Assembly (NCBI GenBank): GCA_015490795.1
Contig: WFXD01000046.1
Coordinates: 1-47,235, forward strand
From: Gammaproteobacteria bacterium
GTDB lineage: Bacteria; Pseudomonadota; Gammaproteobacteria; Chromatiales; Chromatiaceae
Length of the DNA stretch: 47,235 nt
Reading direction: 5' to 3'
A model generated the notes under the pieces. That model had not been told where the DNA came from and did no database searches. It worked only from the letters and a program-made list of their open reading frames with translations. The position numbers were made by a program, and so were the translations under genes. Position 1 is the stretch's first letter; every line of letters begins with the position of its first letter. This document shows positions 21,289-29,895 of this stretch, in pieces.

Positions 21289-23268
21289 ATGGAAAAGATT
21301 TATCTTGCCATTGCCTTTACACCGCTGGTCGGTGCGATTATCGCCGGCTTTTGGGGCGCCAGGATAGGCCGCGCTGGCGCACATTGGGTGACAAGCGTGG
21401 GTGTCGGCATATCTGCGTTCCTCTCTATTATTGTATTGCTGGGCTTTATATCTGGGCATCGCGAGGTCTTTAACGGCTCTGTCTACACATGGATGATCAG
21501 TGACGGAATTACATTTGAGGTCGGCTTTCTGGTTGACTCGCTAACGGCAATGATGATGGCGGTTGTTACCTTCGTGTCATTTTGCGTGCATATCTACACG
21601 ATTGGTTACATGGCCCATGATGAGGAGAATTGGCCCGCAGGAAGCAGAGCAGGCACCAATAGCTATCAACGCTTTTTTAGTTACATCTCGCTGTTTACCT
21701 TTTCCATGCTGCTATTGGTAATGTCCAATAACTTTATGCAGCTGTTTTTCGGATGGGAGGCCGTCGGACTCGTCTCCTATCTCCTGATCGGTTTCTGGTC
21801 TAATCGGGAGACAGCAATCTTTGCCAATATGAAGGCCTTTCTCGTCAATCGTGTGGGCGATTTCGGATTTTTGCTCGGTATTGCAGCGGTCGCCATGTAT
21901 TTCAATACAGTTGATTACGCAGAGGTCTTTGCTAAAGCGCCGGAACTTGCAAATACCCAGATACAGATCTGGGGTGATACATCATGGTCTTTGATGACGG
22001 TGATCTGCATCCTGCTCTTTGTGGGCGCCATGGGCAAATCAGCGCAGGTACCATTGCATGTATGGTTGCCAGATTCAATGGAAGGCCCAACGCCTATATC
22101 GGCATTGATCCATGCGGCAACCATGGTGACAGCTGGCATATTCATGGTGGCGCGTATGTCACCGCTCTATGAGTTATCAGAGACTGCGCTGAGCTTTATA
22201 CTGATCATTGGTGCAACGACCGCTTTCTTTACCGGGTTGATCGGCCTGGTGCAGAATGACATCAAGCGAGTCGTTGCCTATTCAACGCTGTCACAGCTTG
22301 GATACATGACCGTGGCGCTGGGTGCCTCGGCCTATGCGGCAGGCATCTTTCACCTGATGACGCATGCCTTTTTCAAAGCGTTGCTTTTCCTGGCAGCAGG
22401 CTCAGTCATCATTGCCATGCACCACGAGCAGGATATGCGCAAGATGGGCGGGTTGAAGAAGTATATGCCCATCACATATTGGACCTCACTTATTGGTTCA
22501 CTGGCGTTGATCGGGTTGCCCGGATTTTCCGGGTTCTTCTCAAAGGACTCTATCATTGAGGCGGTGCATCATTCGCAGATTGCTGGAGCTGGCTATGCCT
22601 ACTTGATGGTGATTCTTGGCGTGTTTGTTACCGCCCTCTACAGCTTTCGAATGTTCTTCATGGTCTTTCATGGAGAAGAGAGAATGGATGAACACACAAA
22701 GCACCATCTGCATGAATCACCGAAGGTGGTTACTGTGCCCCTGATCATGCTTGCGATACCGTCGGTCTTGATTGGTGGAATGACGATCAGTGGAGTTGTC
22801 TTTGGAGATTGGTTTAAAGATGTAATCCATGTCGCGCCTGCGCATGATGTCCTTAAGGAGATTGGATTCCACGGCACGATAGGCTTTTTCTTTCATGGCC
22901 TTTTTGCACTACCAACACTACTGGCAGCAGCAGGCGTGGGTGTGGCCTATATGATCTACATGAAAAATCCAGAAATTGCAGACAAAATCAAATCTGCTGC
23001 TTCGCCGTTGTATGCATTGCTTGACAAGAAATATTTCTTTGATGAGCTTTACCAGGCGGTCTTTGCAGGTGGCAGCCGGTGGCTGGGAAAAATTCTCTGG
23101 AAAGCGGGCGATCAAACATTGATTGATGGCCTGGTTGTGAATGGGTCAGCGCGCTCAGTCGGCTTTTTTGCCGGGATAATTCGGCAAATCCAGACGGGTT
23201 ATCTCTATCACTACGCTTTTGCAATGATTCTTGGCCTGCTCTTGCTGCTGGCTCTGTTCGTCAATTAA
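21289..23268 (+). CDS. nuoL: NADH-quinone oxidoreductase subunit L
   Basis: NuoL is the distal antiporter-like proton pump with the long lateral helix. It has 659 residues and about 16 TM segments. The conserved Glu is in FFGWEAVGLVSYLLIGFW, lysines lie in GKSAQVPLHVWLPDSMEGPTPISALIHAATMV, and the broken helix follows. The C-terminal amphipathic segment extends from about 540 and ends in a last TM. It follows nuoK by 36 bases. Confidence 0.97.
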   Translation: MEKIYLAIAFTPLVGAIIAGFWGARIGRAGAHWVTSVGVGISAFLSIIVLLGFISGHREVFNGSVYTWMISDGITFEVGFLVDSLTAMMMAVVTFVSFCVHIYTIGYMAHDEENWPAGSRAGTNSYQRFFSYISLFTFSMLLLVMSNNFMQLFFGWEAVGLVSYLLIGFWSNRETAIFANMKAFLVNRVGDFGFLLGIAAVAMYFNTVDYAEVFAKAPELANTQIQIWGDTSWSLMTVICILLFVGAMGKSAQVPLHVWLPDSMEGPTPISALIHAATMVTAGIFMVARMSPLYELSETALSFILIIGATTAFFTGLIGLVQNDIKRVVAYSTLSQLGYMTVALGASAYAAGIFHLMTHAFFKALLFLAAGSVIIAMHHEQDMRKMGGLKKYMPITYWTSLIGSLALIGLPGFSGFFSKDSIIEAVHHSQIAGAGYAYLMVILGVFVTALYSFRMFFMVFHGEERMDEHTKHHLHESPKVVTVPLIMLAIPSVLIGGMTISGVVFGDWFKDVIHVAPAHDVLKEIGFHGTIGFFFHGLFALPTLLAAAGVGVAYMIYMKNPEIADKIKSAASPLYALLDKKYFFDELYQAVFAGGSRWLGKILWKAGDQTLIDGLVVNGSARSVGFFAGIIRQIQTGYLYHYAFAMILGLLLLLALFVN

Positions 23269-23298
23269 GAATATACATTATAAGGTAGGACGCTTCGC

Positions 23299-24813
23299 AT
23301 GACTGCTGACTGGCCAATTCTGAGCTTGACCATATGGCTGCCGATAATCGGCGGTGCACTGCTGCTCGCAATCGGAGACAGATGTTCCAACGCTTCACGT
23401 TGGATGGCGCTGGCAACCGCTGTTTTGACCTTTGTAATAAGTATCAGTCTCTATTGCGGGTTCGATTCAAGCACTGCGCAGATGCAGTTCGTTGAGCGTG
23501 CCCCCTGGATACCTGTTTTCAATATTGAATACTATCTGGGCGTAGATGGCATCTCGATGCCGCTCGTCATACTGACTACCTTCATCACCATTTTTGTAAT
23601 TATTGCAGGATGGGAGGTCATTCAATATAAACCCGCTATGTACATGGCCGCCTTTTTGATCATGGAAGGGGTGATGGTGGGTGTCTTTGCCGCCCTTGAT
23701 GCAATGCTCTTCTATGTATTCTGGGAAGCAATGCTGATTCCAATGTTTCTTATCATTGGTATCTGGGGTGGCCCCAATCGGGTCTATGCGACGATCAAGT
23801 TCTTCCTCTACACCTTCTTTGGCTCGGTCTTTATGCTGGTTGCGCTGATCTACATGTACTTCCAGTCAGGGAGCATGGAGATTCTGGCTTTCCACGACCT
23901 TAAGTTGGGGCTTACGGAACAGATTTTTATTTTTATTGCCTTCTTGCTGGCATTTGCAGTCAAGGTGCCGATGTGGCCGGTACACACCTGGCTTCCCGAT
24001 GCGCACGTTGAAGCACCAACAGGCGGCTCGGTCATTCTTGCAGCCATCATGCTCAAGATCGGCGGCTATGGCTTTTTGCGCTTTAGCATGCCCATCACAC
24101 CTGATGCCAGCCAGCAGCTTGACTGGCTGGTCATAGCAATGTCTCTGATTGCCGTTGTCTATATCGGTTTTGTAGCACTTGTACAGCAGGACATGAAGAA
24201 GCTGATTGCCTACTCATCCATTGCGCACATGGGTTTCGTAACGCTGGGCTTTTTTATCGTCTTCCAGATTGCGGCAAATCCGGATGCTTCAGGTGGAGCC
24301 ATTTTGGGCATAGAGGGTGGAATGGTACAGATGGTCTCACACGGGTTTATCTCTGCCGCAATGTTTCTCTGTGTAGGCGTTTTATATGACCGCATGCATA
24401 GCCGCCAAATTGCAGACTATGGTGGTGTAATCCATACAATGCCGGTATTTGGTGGCTTCATGGTATTCTTCGCAATGGCCAATGCCGGGTTGCCTGGTAC
24501 CTCCGGCTTTGTTGGTGAGTTTATGGTTATCCTTGCCAGTTTCAGGGCTAATTTCTGGTTTGCATTTCTTGGCGCAACGACATTGATCATAGGCGCTGCC
24601 TATACATTATGGATGGTGAAACGCGTCATGTTTGGTAATGTGGCTAACGATAGTGTGCGCAATCTGCAAGATATCAATAGGCGCGAGTTTATTGTTTTAG
24701 GTTCTTTGGCAGTTGCTGTATTGGTGTTAGGGCTTTGGCCGGCGCCATTGATTGAGGTTATGGATGCCTCGGTTGTGAGTTTGCTTGAACATATCAAGGT
24801 TTCAAAACTTTGA
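23299..24813 (+). CDS. nuoM: NADH-quinone oxidoreductase subunit M
   Basis: NuoM is the middle antiporter-like subunit with 14 predicted TM helices in 504 residues. The conserved Glu lies in FYVFWEAMLIPMFLIIGIWGG, and the Lys and His residues in AVKVPMWPVHTWLPDAHVEAPTGGSVILA. It pumps one proton channel equivalent of complex I. It lies 30 bases after nuoL and 36 before nuoN. Confidence 0.97.
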   Translation: MTADWPILSLTIWLPIIGGALLLAIGDRCSNASRWMALATAVLTFVISISLYCGFDSSTAQMQFVERAPWIPVFNIEYYLGVDGISMPLVILTTFITIFVIIAGWEVIQYKPAMYMAAFLIMEGVMVGVFAALDAMLFYVFWEAMLIPMFLIIGIWGGPNRVYATIKFFLYTFFGSVFMLVALIYMYFQSGSMEILAFHDLKLGLTEQIFIFIAFLLAFAVKVPMWPVHTWLPDAHVEAPTGGSVILAAIMLKIGGYGFLRFSMPITPDASQQLDWLVIAMSLIAVVYIGFVALVQQDMKKLIAYSSIAHMGFVTLGFFIVFQIAANPDASGGAILGIEGGMVQMVSHGFISAAMFLCVGVLYDRMHSRQIADYGGVIHTMPVFGGFMVFFAMANAGLPGTSGFVGEFMVILASFRANFWFAFLGATTLIIGAAYTLWMVKRVMFGNVANDSVRNLQDINRREFIVLGSLAVAVLVLGLWPAPLIEVMDASVVSLLEHIKVSKL

Positions 24814-24849
24814 TCCAGTTAAACAACGTACTGATTTCGGAATTTATCA

Positions 24850-26289
24850 ATGCAATTTGAAGCGTCCAATCTGATACCGGTTGTTCCTGAGCTCTTTATT
24901 CTCAGTTTAGCCTGCCTCGTCCTCGTGATTGATCTTTTCATAGATGATGAACAACGTATCTTCACCTACGCGCTTACCCAGGTCGGCTTGGTCTTTGCCA
25001 TATTCATAACCCTAAGTGTTGGTCAGACAGAAGCCCAGATTGTATTTGATGGAAGCTACATTCGGGACGGTATGAGCGATGTGCTTAAGGTCTCCATCTA
25101 TATTGTTACGATAGGTGCCTTTCTTTATTCTAAAGAGTATCTCGTTGAGCATGGCCTGTTCAAAGGCGAATACTATGTTCTGGGGCTGTTTGCTGTTTTG
25201 GGTATGATGGTGATGGTCTCAGCACAGAGCTTTCTTACCGCATACCTTGGCCTCGAGCTTTTGTCGTTATCACTTTATGCGCTTGTTGCTTTTGATCGGG
25301 ATTCAAAAACCGGCTCAGAAGCAGCCATGAAATATTTTGTACTCGGTGCTATCGCATCAGGCATGCTGCTTTACGGAATCTCAATGATTTATGGCGCAAC
25401 TGGCGCACTGAATTTTACAACGGTTACCACGGCGCTCATGGGAACCGGAATGGAAGATATTGTCCTTGTTTTTGGCCTGGTATTTGTTGTTATAGGCTTG
25501 GCATTCAAATTGGGCGCAGTGCCTTTCCATATGTGGATGCCTGATGTTTATCATGGTGCTCCCACAGCAGTGGCTCAGTTCCTGAGCAGCGCGCCAAAAA
25601 TTGCTGCCTTTGCATTGGCTATGAGGTTACTGGTAGATGGCATGTTGCCTCTTCATTCGGACTGGCAGCAAATGCTGGTCATCCTGGCTATCCTCTCAAT
25701 GGCTTTGGGTAATGTCATTGCAATTGCCCAAACAAATATCAAGCGAATGCTGGCCTACTCAACAATTTCCCACGTTGGTTTTATAATGATGGGTATTCTG
25801 GCTGGGACCTCAGAGGGGTATTCGGCCTCAATGTTTTACGCCATCATCTATGCAGTTACCTCATTGGGTGCGTTTGGAATTATTATCTTGCTGAGCAAAA
25901 AAGGGTTTGAGGCTGAAAACCTTGATGATTACAAAGGGCTCCACGAGCGCAGTCCATGGTTTGCAGCAATGATGATGCTCTTCATGTTCTCCATGGCTGG
26001 CGTTCCTCCTACCGTCGGTTTTTGGGCAAAGCTCTTTGTTTTGGATGCAGTGGTAAGTGTTGAGCTGACGTGGGTTGCGCTGGTTGGCGTCTTTTTCTCC
26101 ATCATTGGTGCGTTCTACTATATCCGCATTATTAAGCTTATGTATTTTGATAAAGCGGAAAATGTATTGCCCGTAATAGGAAATCTCGATACCCGTATAG
26201 CGCTCTCTGTAAACGGGGTTTTGATGCTTGCTCTAGGGCTGTTCCCCGCAGCACTTCTGACGATTTGTGTAAGGGCAATTGGAAGCTGA
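24850..26289 (+). CDS. nuoN: NADH-quinone oxidoreductase subunit N
   Basis: NuoN is the antiporter-like subunit nearest the peripheral arm; 479 residues with about 14 TM helices. The proton-channel motifs LGLELLSLSLYALVAF (Glu) and AFKLGAVPFHMWMPDVYHGAPTAVA (Lys) are intact. It is the last gene of the operon. Downstream, AAGC-C-AGG can pair loosely with CCT-T-GCTT (26347-26384) before TTTTAATT, a weak candidate for the operon terminator. Confidence 0.97.
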   Translation: MQFEASNLIPVVPELFILSLACLVLVIDLFIDDEQRIFTYALTQVGLVFAIFITLSVGQTEAQIVFDGSYIRDGMSDVLKVSIYIVTIGAFLYSKEYLVEHGLFKGEYYVLGLFAVLGMMVMVSAQSFLTAYLGLELLSLSLYALVAFDRDSKTGSEAAMKYFVLGAIASGMLLYGISMIYGATGALNFTTVTTALMGTGMEDIVLVFGLVFVVIGLAFKLGAVPFHMWMPDVYHGAPTAVAQFLSSAPKIAAFALAMRLLVDGMLPLHSDWQQMLVILAILSMALGNVIAIAQTNIKRMLAYSTISHVGFIMMGILAGTSEGYSASMFYAIIYAVTSLGAFGIIILLSKKGFEAENLDDYKGLHERSPWFAAMMMLFMFSMAGVPPTVGFWAKLFVLDAVVSVELTWVALVGVFFSIIGAFYYIRIIKLMYFDKAENVLPVIGNLDTRIALSVNGVLMLALGLFPAALLTICVRAIGS

Positions 26290-26411
26290 GTCTCTTATTG
26301 ACCTGTGGCTGACGCCCCTGTTGTCAACCTGTAATTAGAAACCATAAGCCAGGTTACCCACACAGAACAGTGAGGGGCCTTGCTTTTAATTCCAATGTCA
26401 TATCGCTTAAA

Positions 26412-26477
26412 CCTAGAAAAATCCTGTATCTTAAGCACCTTAGCCGCTCTCGCTACGGCTCAACTGATTTTTCTAGG
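26412..26477. mobile_element. MITE copy A (66-bp internal-deletion derivative)
   Basis: This shares its last 54 bases with the longer copies at 32137-32311 and 32938-33112. It starts with the same CCTAGAAAAATC terminus and then jumps directly to CCTGTATCTTAAG. The deletion joins two AAAAATC runs, which suggests slippage or microhomology recombination. It is flanked by the direct repeat TTAAA (26407-26411 and 26478-26482). It lies in the 279-base gap between nuoN and the lipoprotein gene, which otherwise shows no gene. Confidence 0.9.
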
Positions 26478-26568
26478 TTAAAATTACATCTTCTGTAATA
26501 GCATCAGCAGACAGAACAGATACTTTCAGGAATTTATAGAATCCAGAATAAAACAAGGCCATGTGATT

Positions 26569-26946
26569 ATGAAACTTAAATGTACTACTCTATTGATTAC
26601 CACAGCGCTTTTTTTAGTTGGCTGTAGCGAATCAGAAAATAAAGCGCCTCAGCAAAAAAGTCAGACAGCTGTCGCTACGAAACAGCAAACTTTAGCTGCA
26701 CCTAAGCAGGAGACAGAGCCTGCGCCAATTGCTATTCAGCCCAAAGCTCCCATAGATACGGCACCACAAAATGATTCAATGGCGGCAGAAGAAAAGCTAA
26801 TGCAGGAAGCCAAATTGCTGGCTGAGGCTCTCACTTATGAAGGAGATGAAACACCAAGGGAGCAGGTAGAAAAAGAGATTAAAGAAGTGCTGGAGGCTGC
26901 CATGGCTGATTTGTCTGAAACCAAAGAAGACGTAAATAAACAATAA
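26569..26946 (+). CDS. Small predicted lipoprotein, function unknown
   Basis: A 125-residue protein that I do not recognise. It begins with a lipoprotein signal peptide (MKLKCTTLLITTALFLVGC) whose lipobox LVGC puts the lipidated Cys at residue 19. A Gln/Ala/Pro/Lys-rich low-complexity linker follows (about 25-65), then a strongly acidic, helical C-terminal region rich in Glu and Lys (about 68-125). ATG 26569 is preferred; a GTG at 26563 adds two residues. AAGG at 26555-26558 could be the ribosome site. It stands alone, next to MITE copy A and convergent with the isomerase gene. A hairpin of CCCCTCTTCTC with GAGAGAAGGGG (about 27005-27036) lies between the two stops. Confidence 0.75.
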   Translation: MKLKCTTLLITTALFLVGCSESENKAPQQKSQTAVATKQQTLAAPKQETEPAPIAIQPKAPIDTAPQNDSMAAEEKLMQEAKLLAEALTYEGDETPREQVEKEIKEVLEAAMADLSETKEDVNKQ

Positions 26947-27096
26947 AAATCAAGGGATTGGGTTTGCCCTGTTTATAACTCAAGGCTCGCTCTAACAAAA
27001 GACTACCCCTCTTCTCCCTCAAAAGAGAGAAGGGGGAGATATGATCCTAATCAGCACATTATTGTGGAATCATGGCTGTTCGACATTGCTGGCCAA

Positions 27097-28176
27097 TTAG
27101 GCGCTTGGCTCTTGTGTGGGAGCGGTTGCCTTCTGATTATCTATATCTAAAGGGAAAAGCTCTATGTTGGCTTGCTCTCTTATCTGCTTTGCATGGGCTG
27201 GTACTTTTTTAATTTTCAGCTCACCTGAAAGATATTTTGCAAAAAAATCTCTTAGGGCTTTATAGCTTTTAATCGTACCTTTAGGCCTTATGTCCATTAC
27301 CTTTAGCAGATGGTATCCATATTTCGTTTTAACAATGCCGCTAACCTCTCCGGGTTTAAGTGAGAAAGCCACTTTATCAAATTCAGGAGGCATATAGCCG
27401 GGTTTAATATAGCCCAAAAGGCCTCCGGAATAAGCACTGGCATCTTCTGAAAACTCTTTGACCACCTCTACAAAATCCTTCCCATCAAGAATCAGCTTCC
27501 TGGCCTGCTCTATTTTCTCACGCGCCTGCTTTTGCTCTTCAACCGATGCATCCTTATCTAGACTGATCAGGATGTGGCGCACGTTCACCGCAACCTCTTT
27601 GCTAACATAGCCTTGCTTTGTGCGCTCGTAATAGGCTCTGACTTCTTCTTCCGGTACTTGCGGGTTAAGCAGGTCATTGAACGCCATATATTCATTGATA
27701 TAGAAGCGGCGCTTTACGTGCTTATGAATATCATCGTCACTGAATTTCTTCCGTTGCTCATCAGTAAGAGATGCCTTTATACGAGCCACCTCCTCAGCTA
27801 TTTTTTTATCCGCATCAGGGATATCGAGTTTCTGTCCTCCCTGGTAAAAAAGCTCGGCTGCAATTTCCTCATTCAAGGCTTGCTCCAGGCTGGCACGGGT
27901 TACTAGTGCTTGCTCTTTTTCAGAGAAACCAAAGCCTCGAACCTGCCGCATGCTCTTTCGTATCCGTTTTTCAAGCTGATCTTTGTAGATTGGCTGTCCA
28001 TTCACTTTAGCAACCATGGTTCTTGCTGGCTCTTCCTGTGCCCCCTTGATTTCAGTATCTGCAATCACAGCATGAGATGGCAAGGTCAATACAGCAGCTA
28101 AAATTATCGGTATAAGTGCTGGCTGCTTATATAGTATGGTTATATTCTGACTTATTAATACTTTAAGGTTTTTCAT
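27097..28176 (-). CDS. Secreted parvulin-type (PpiC/SurA-like) peptidyl-prolyl isomerase
   Basis: A periplasmic foldase of 359 residues. A signal peptide is visible (hydrophobic segment ALIPIILAAVLTLPSHAVIA, about 20-39, after an unusually long n-region). The SurA-N-like helical segment follows (MVAKVNGQPIYKDQLEKRI, about 53-165), then a PpiC rotamase domain from NVRHILISL (about 195) to YGYHLLKVMDIRP (about 295), and a helical tail. It lies 188 bases after the subtilase stop on the same strand. The order cytochrome, protease, isomerase suggests it helps to fold or export the secreted proteins next to it; the substrate is inference. No clear ribosome site is seen. Confidence 0.88.
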   Translation of the reverse strand: MKNLKVLISQNITILYKQPALIPIILAAVLTLPSHAVIADTEIKGAQEEPARTMVAKVNGQPIYKDQLEKRIRKSMRQVRGFGFSEKEQALVTRASLEQALNEEIAAELFYQGGQKLDIPDADKKIAEEVARIKASLTDEQRKKFSDDDIHKHVKRRFYINEYMAFNDLLNPQVPEEEVRAYYERTKQGYVSKEVAVNVRHILISLDKDASVEEQKQAREKIEQARKLILDGKDFVEVVKEFSEDASAYSGGLLGYIKPGYMPPEFDKVAFSLKPGEVSGIVKTKYGYHLLKVMDIRPKGTIKSYKALRDFFAKYLSGELKIKKVPAHAKQIREQANIELFPLDIDNQKATAPTQEPSA

Positions 28177-28364
28177 GGTTTAATATTCTATTCAGGTGGG
28201 TGTCACAGATGTTAGCCAAAGATAACTAATGACCACTTTATATTGACGGATAACAAATACAGCCGAGAGCAATGAAATACCTAACTCAAAGCGCCCGAAG
28301 GGGCGACGTTCATGGCTGTTGCGTAAGGCCATTAGTGGCGAGGCGCACTTCTCGCCTAAAGCGC

Positions 28365-29771
28365 CTACCGATAACGCAGCCAGTTTTGCGGCCTTAACTG
28401 CCAGTGGCGTGCACGGAACACCCCACTGCTCATTTGAACGCTGCGTCTAACCCGAGTATCGCACACATCCCCAATGCCATCCCCATCGCTGTCTGCCTGA
28501 TCAGAATTGGGGCGATATTTGCAGTTGTCTATGCTGTCAGCAATACCATCTTTGTCTTGATCAGGTTGGCTTTGTCTTACCCATGCCGGGTTTTCTGTTG
28601 TTGCTGCCTTGGCATTAACCAAGCCAAATCCATAGGTGTTATCTTTCCCAGGATCACCAAGGTCAAATGCTGCATTTTGTAGCTGGAGTCTTAAATCCTG
28701 ATTGTTAATCACGCTGTCACCATTAAGATCATCCAGTCCAGCGGATAGGATTAATGCCGCAACGCCTGCAACATGGGGGGCCGCCTGTGAAGTGCCGGTT
28801 AAATGGCCATAACTCTCATAAGCCTTACTGGAATAGATGCCGGTGCCTGGTGCTACCATCTCTATATCAGGGCCTGCTGCGGATTTGAAATAAACTGCAT
28901 CATCAGGGGTGGTTGCGCCAACAGCAATTACAGAAGGATATAGTGCAGGGTAGCGAACCTCACCCCCCTCAAAAGTACCTGTATTTCCCGCTGCTGCGAC
29001 CAGCAATACACCTGCTTCATAGGCCTTTGCGCAAGCCTCAGCAAGCGCCTCTGAGTGGTTTTTCAGCCCAAGGCTTAGATTAACAATATCCATGTCATTG
29101 TCTATTGCCCATTCAATACCTGCTATTACATCGCTAAGGTATCCAAGGCCACCACCATCTAATGCCTTAATGGCATAAAGCGATGCAGCAGGTGCTACCC
29201 CCACCACGCCATTGCCATCAAGTTTTGCAGCAATGATGCCGGCTACATGTGTGCCATGGCTGTTCCAGCTATCATCAAATGGATTATCTGATTGGGCAGG
29301 GTCAACTAAATTAATCCCGCCTTTATAGTTGCCATTAAGATCGGGGTGGTTATAGTCAATGCCTGTATCAAGCACCGCAACTTTTACGCCTGCCCCTTTT
29401 ATACTCTCTGCATGTGCTGCGGCTGACTCAATGCGATCAACCCCCCAGCTCTCTGAATATTCAATATTGCCAAATTCGGCATCAATAGCCATAACAACAA
29501 CATCTTTTTCAATATAGGCAATCCTGGGGTCATTTTGCAATCTGGCAATGGCACGGTCTGTCAGCCTTGCTGATAGTGCTTTGATGCCTTTAAACCTGCG
29601 TTTCAGCTTGCCTCTATGGCGCCGTATCAGCGCCCGTTCACTGGCATGAGGTGTTTGATGGAACCCGACAATAACCCTCCGCTCGCCAGCTATCACAGTA
29701 GATGGCAGGACGCATCCAAATACGATCATAGCTACAAACAAAAGCAGCAAGATTTTAGAGGATCGATTCAT
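28365..29771 (-). CDS. Secreted S8 subtilisin-like serine protease with I9 propeptide and calcium-binding repeats
   Basis: A 468-residue exported protease. It has an N-terminal signal peptide (about 1-28), an inhibitor I9-type propeptide (about 31-95, RRVIVGFHQ ... AYIEKDVVVMA), then the peptidase S8 domain. The triad is Asp134 in VLDTGIDYNHPDL, His172 in SHGTHVAG and Ser328 in GTSQAAPHVAG. An EF-hand/dockerin-like DLNGDSVINNQD is inserted near 347, and a thrombospondin type 3-like calcium repeat (DQDKDGIADSIDNC ... DSDGDGIGDVCD) follows. The last 28 residues (Arg-rich, ending NWLRYR) look unrelated to any domain and run into GC-rich hairpin DNA. It lies downstream of the octaheme cytochrome, whose processing protease it could be. 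Confidence 0.93.
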   Translation of the reverse strand: MNRSSKILLLLFVAMIVFGCVLPSTVIAGERRVIVGFHQTPHASERALIRRHRGKLKRRFKGIKALSARLTDRAIARLQNDPRIAYIEKDVVVMAIDAEFGNIEYSESWGVDRIESAAAHAESIKGAGVKVAVLDTGIDYNHPDLNGNYKGGINLVDPAQSDNPFDDSWNSHGTHVAGIIAAKLDGNGVVGVAPAASLYAIKALDGGGLGYLSDVIAGIEWAIDNDMDIVNLSLGLKNHSEALAEACAKAYEAGVLLVAAAGNTGTFEGGEVRYPALYPSVIAVGATTPDDAVYFKSAAGPDIEMVAPGTGIYSSKAYESYGHLTGTSQAAPHVAGVAALILSAGLDDLNGDSVINNQDLRLQLQNAAFDLGDPGKDNTYGFGLVNAKAATTENPAWVRQSQPDQDKDGIADSIDNCKYRPNSDQADSDGDGIGDVCDTRVRRSVQMSSGVFRARHWQLRPQNWLRYR

Positions 29772-29803
29772 CCTTAGATTCCTTTTTTGTTTGCTAAATG
29801 AAT

Positions 29804-29830
29804 GAGGGAGCCTACTTATGTGGCTCCCTC
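29804..29830. repeat. Hairpin between cytochrome and protease genes
   Basis: GAGGGAGCC (29804-29812) pairs perfectly with GGCTCCCTC (29822-29830) around a 9-base loop. There is no T run on either side. It is the second hairpin in the 124-base gap and may act in RNA stability or termination together with 29848-29886. Confidence 0.7.
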
Positions 29831-29847
29831 GCTCATGTTATTTACTG

Positions 29848-29886
29848 AAAAACAGTAACCGGCGGGAGGAACCCCGCCAGTTACTG
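29848..29886 (-). terminator. Intrinsic terminator after the octaheme cytochrome gene
   Basis: On the - strand CAGTAAC-T-GGCGGG pairs with CCGCC-GGTTACTG with little loss, around a loop of about seven bases, and is followed by TTTTT (29852-29848). It starts 10 bases after the cytochrome stop. It would reduce, but perhaps not abolish, transcription into the protease gene. Confidence 0.85.
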
Positions 29887-29895
29887 ATTGTGAGG

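Noticed and set aside
21289-26289. nuoL/M/N as Mrp-type sodium/proton antiporter genes
   Set aside because: They follow nuoA-K in order, have complex I lengths and the NuoL lateral helix.
27005-27036. C/T-rich hairpin between the lipoprotein and isomerase genes as an intrinsic terminator
   Set aside because: The stem is good but neither strand has a T run after it; mentioned only as a hairpin.
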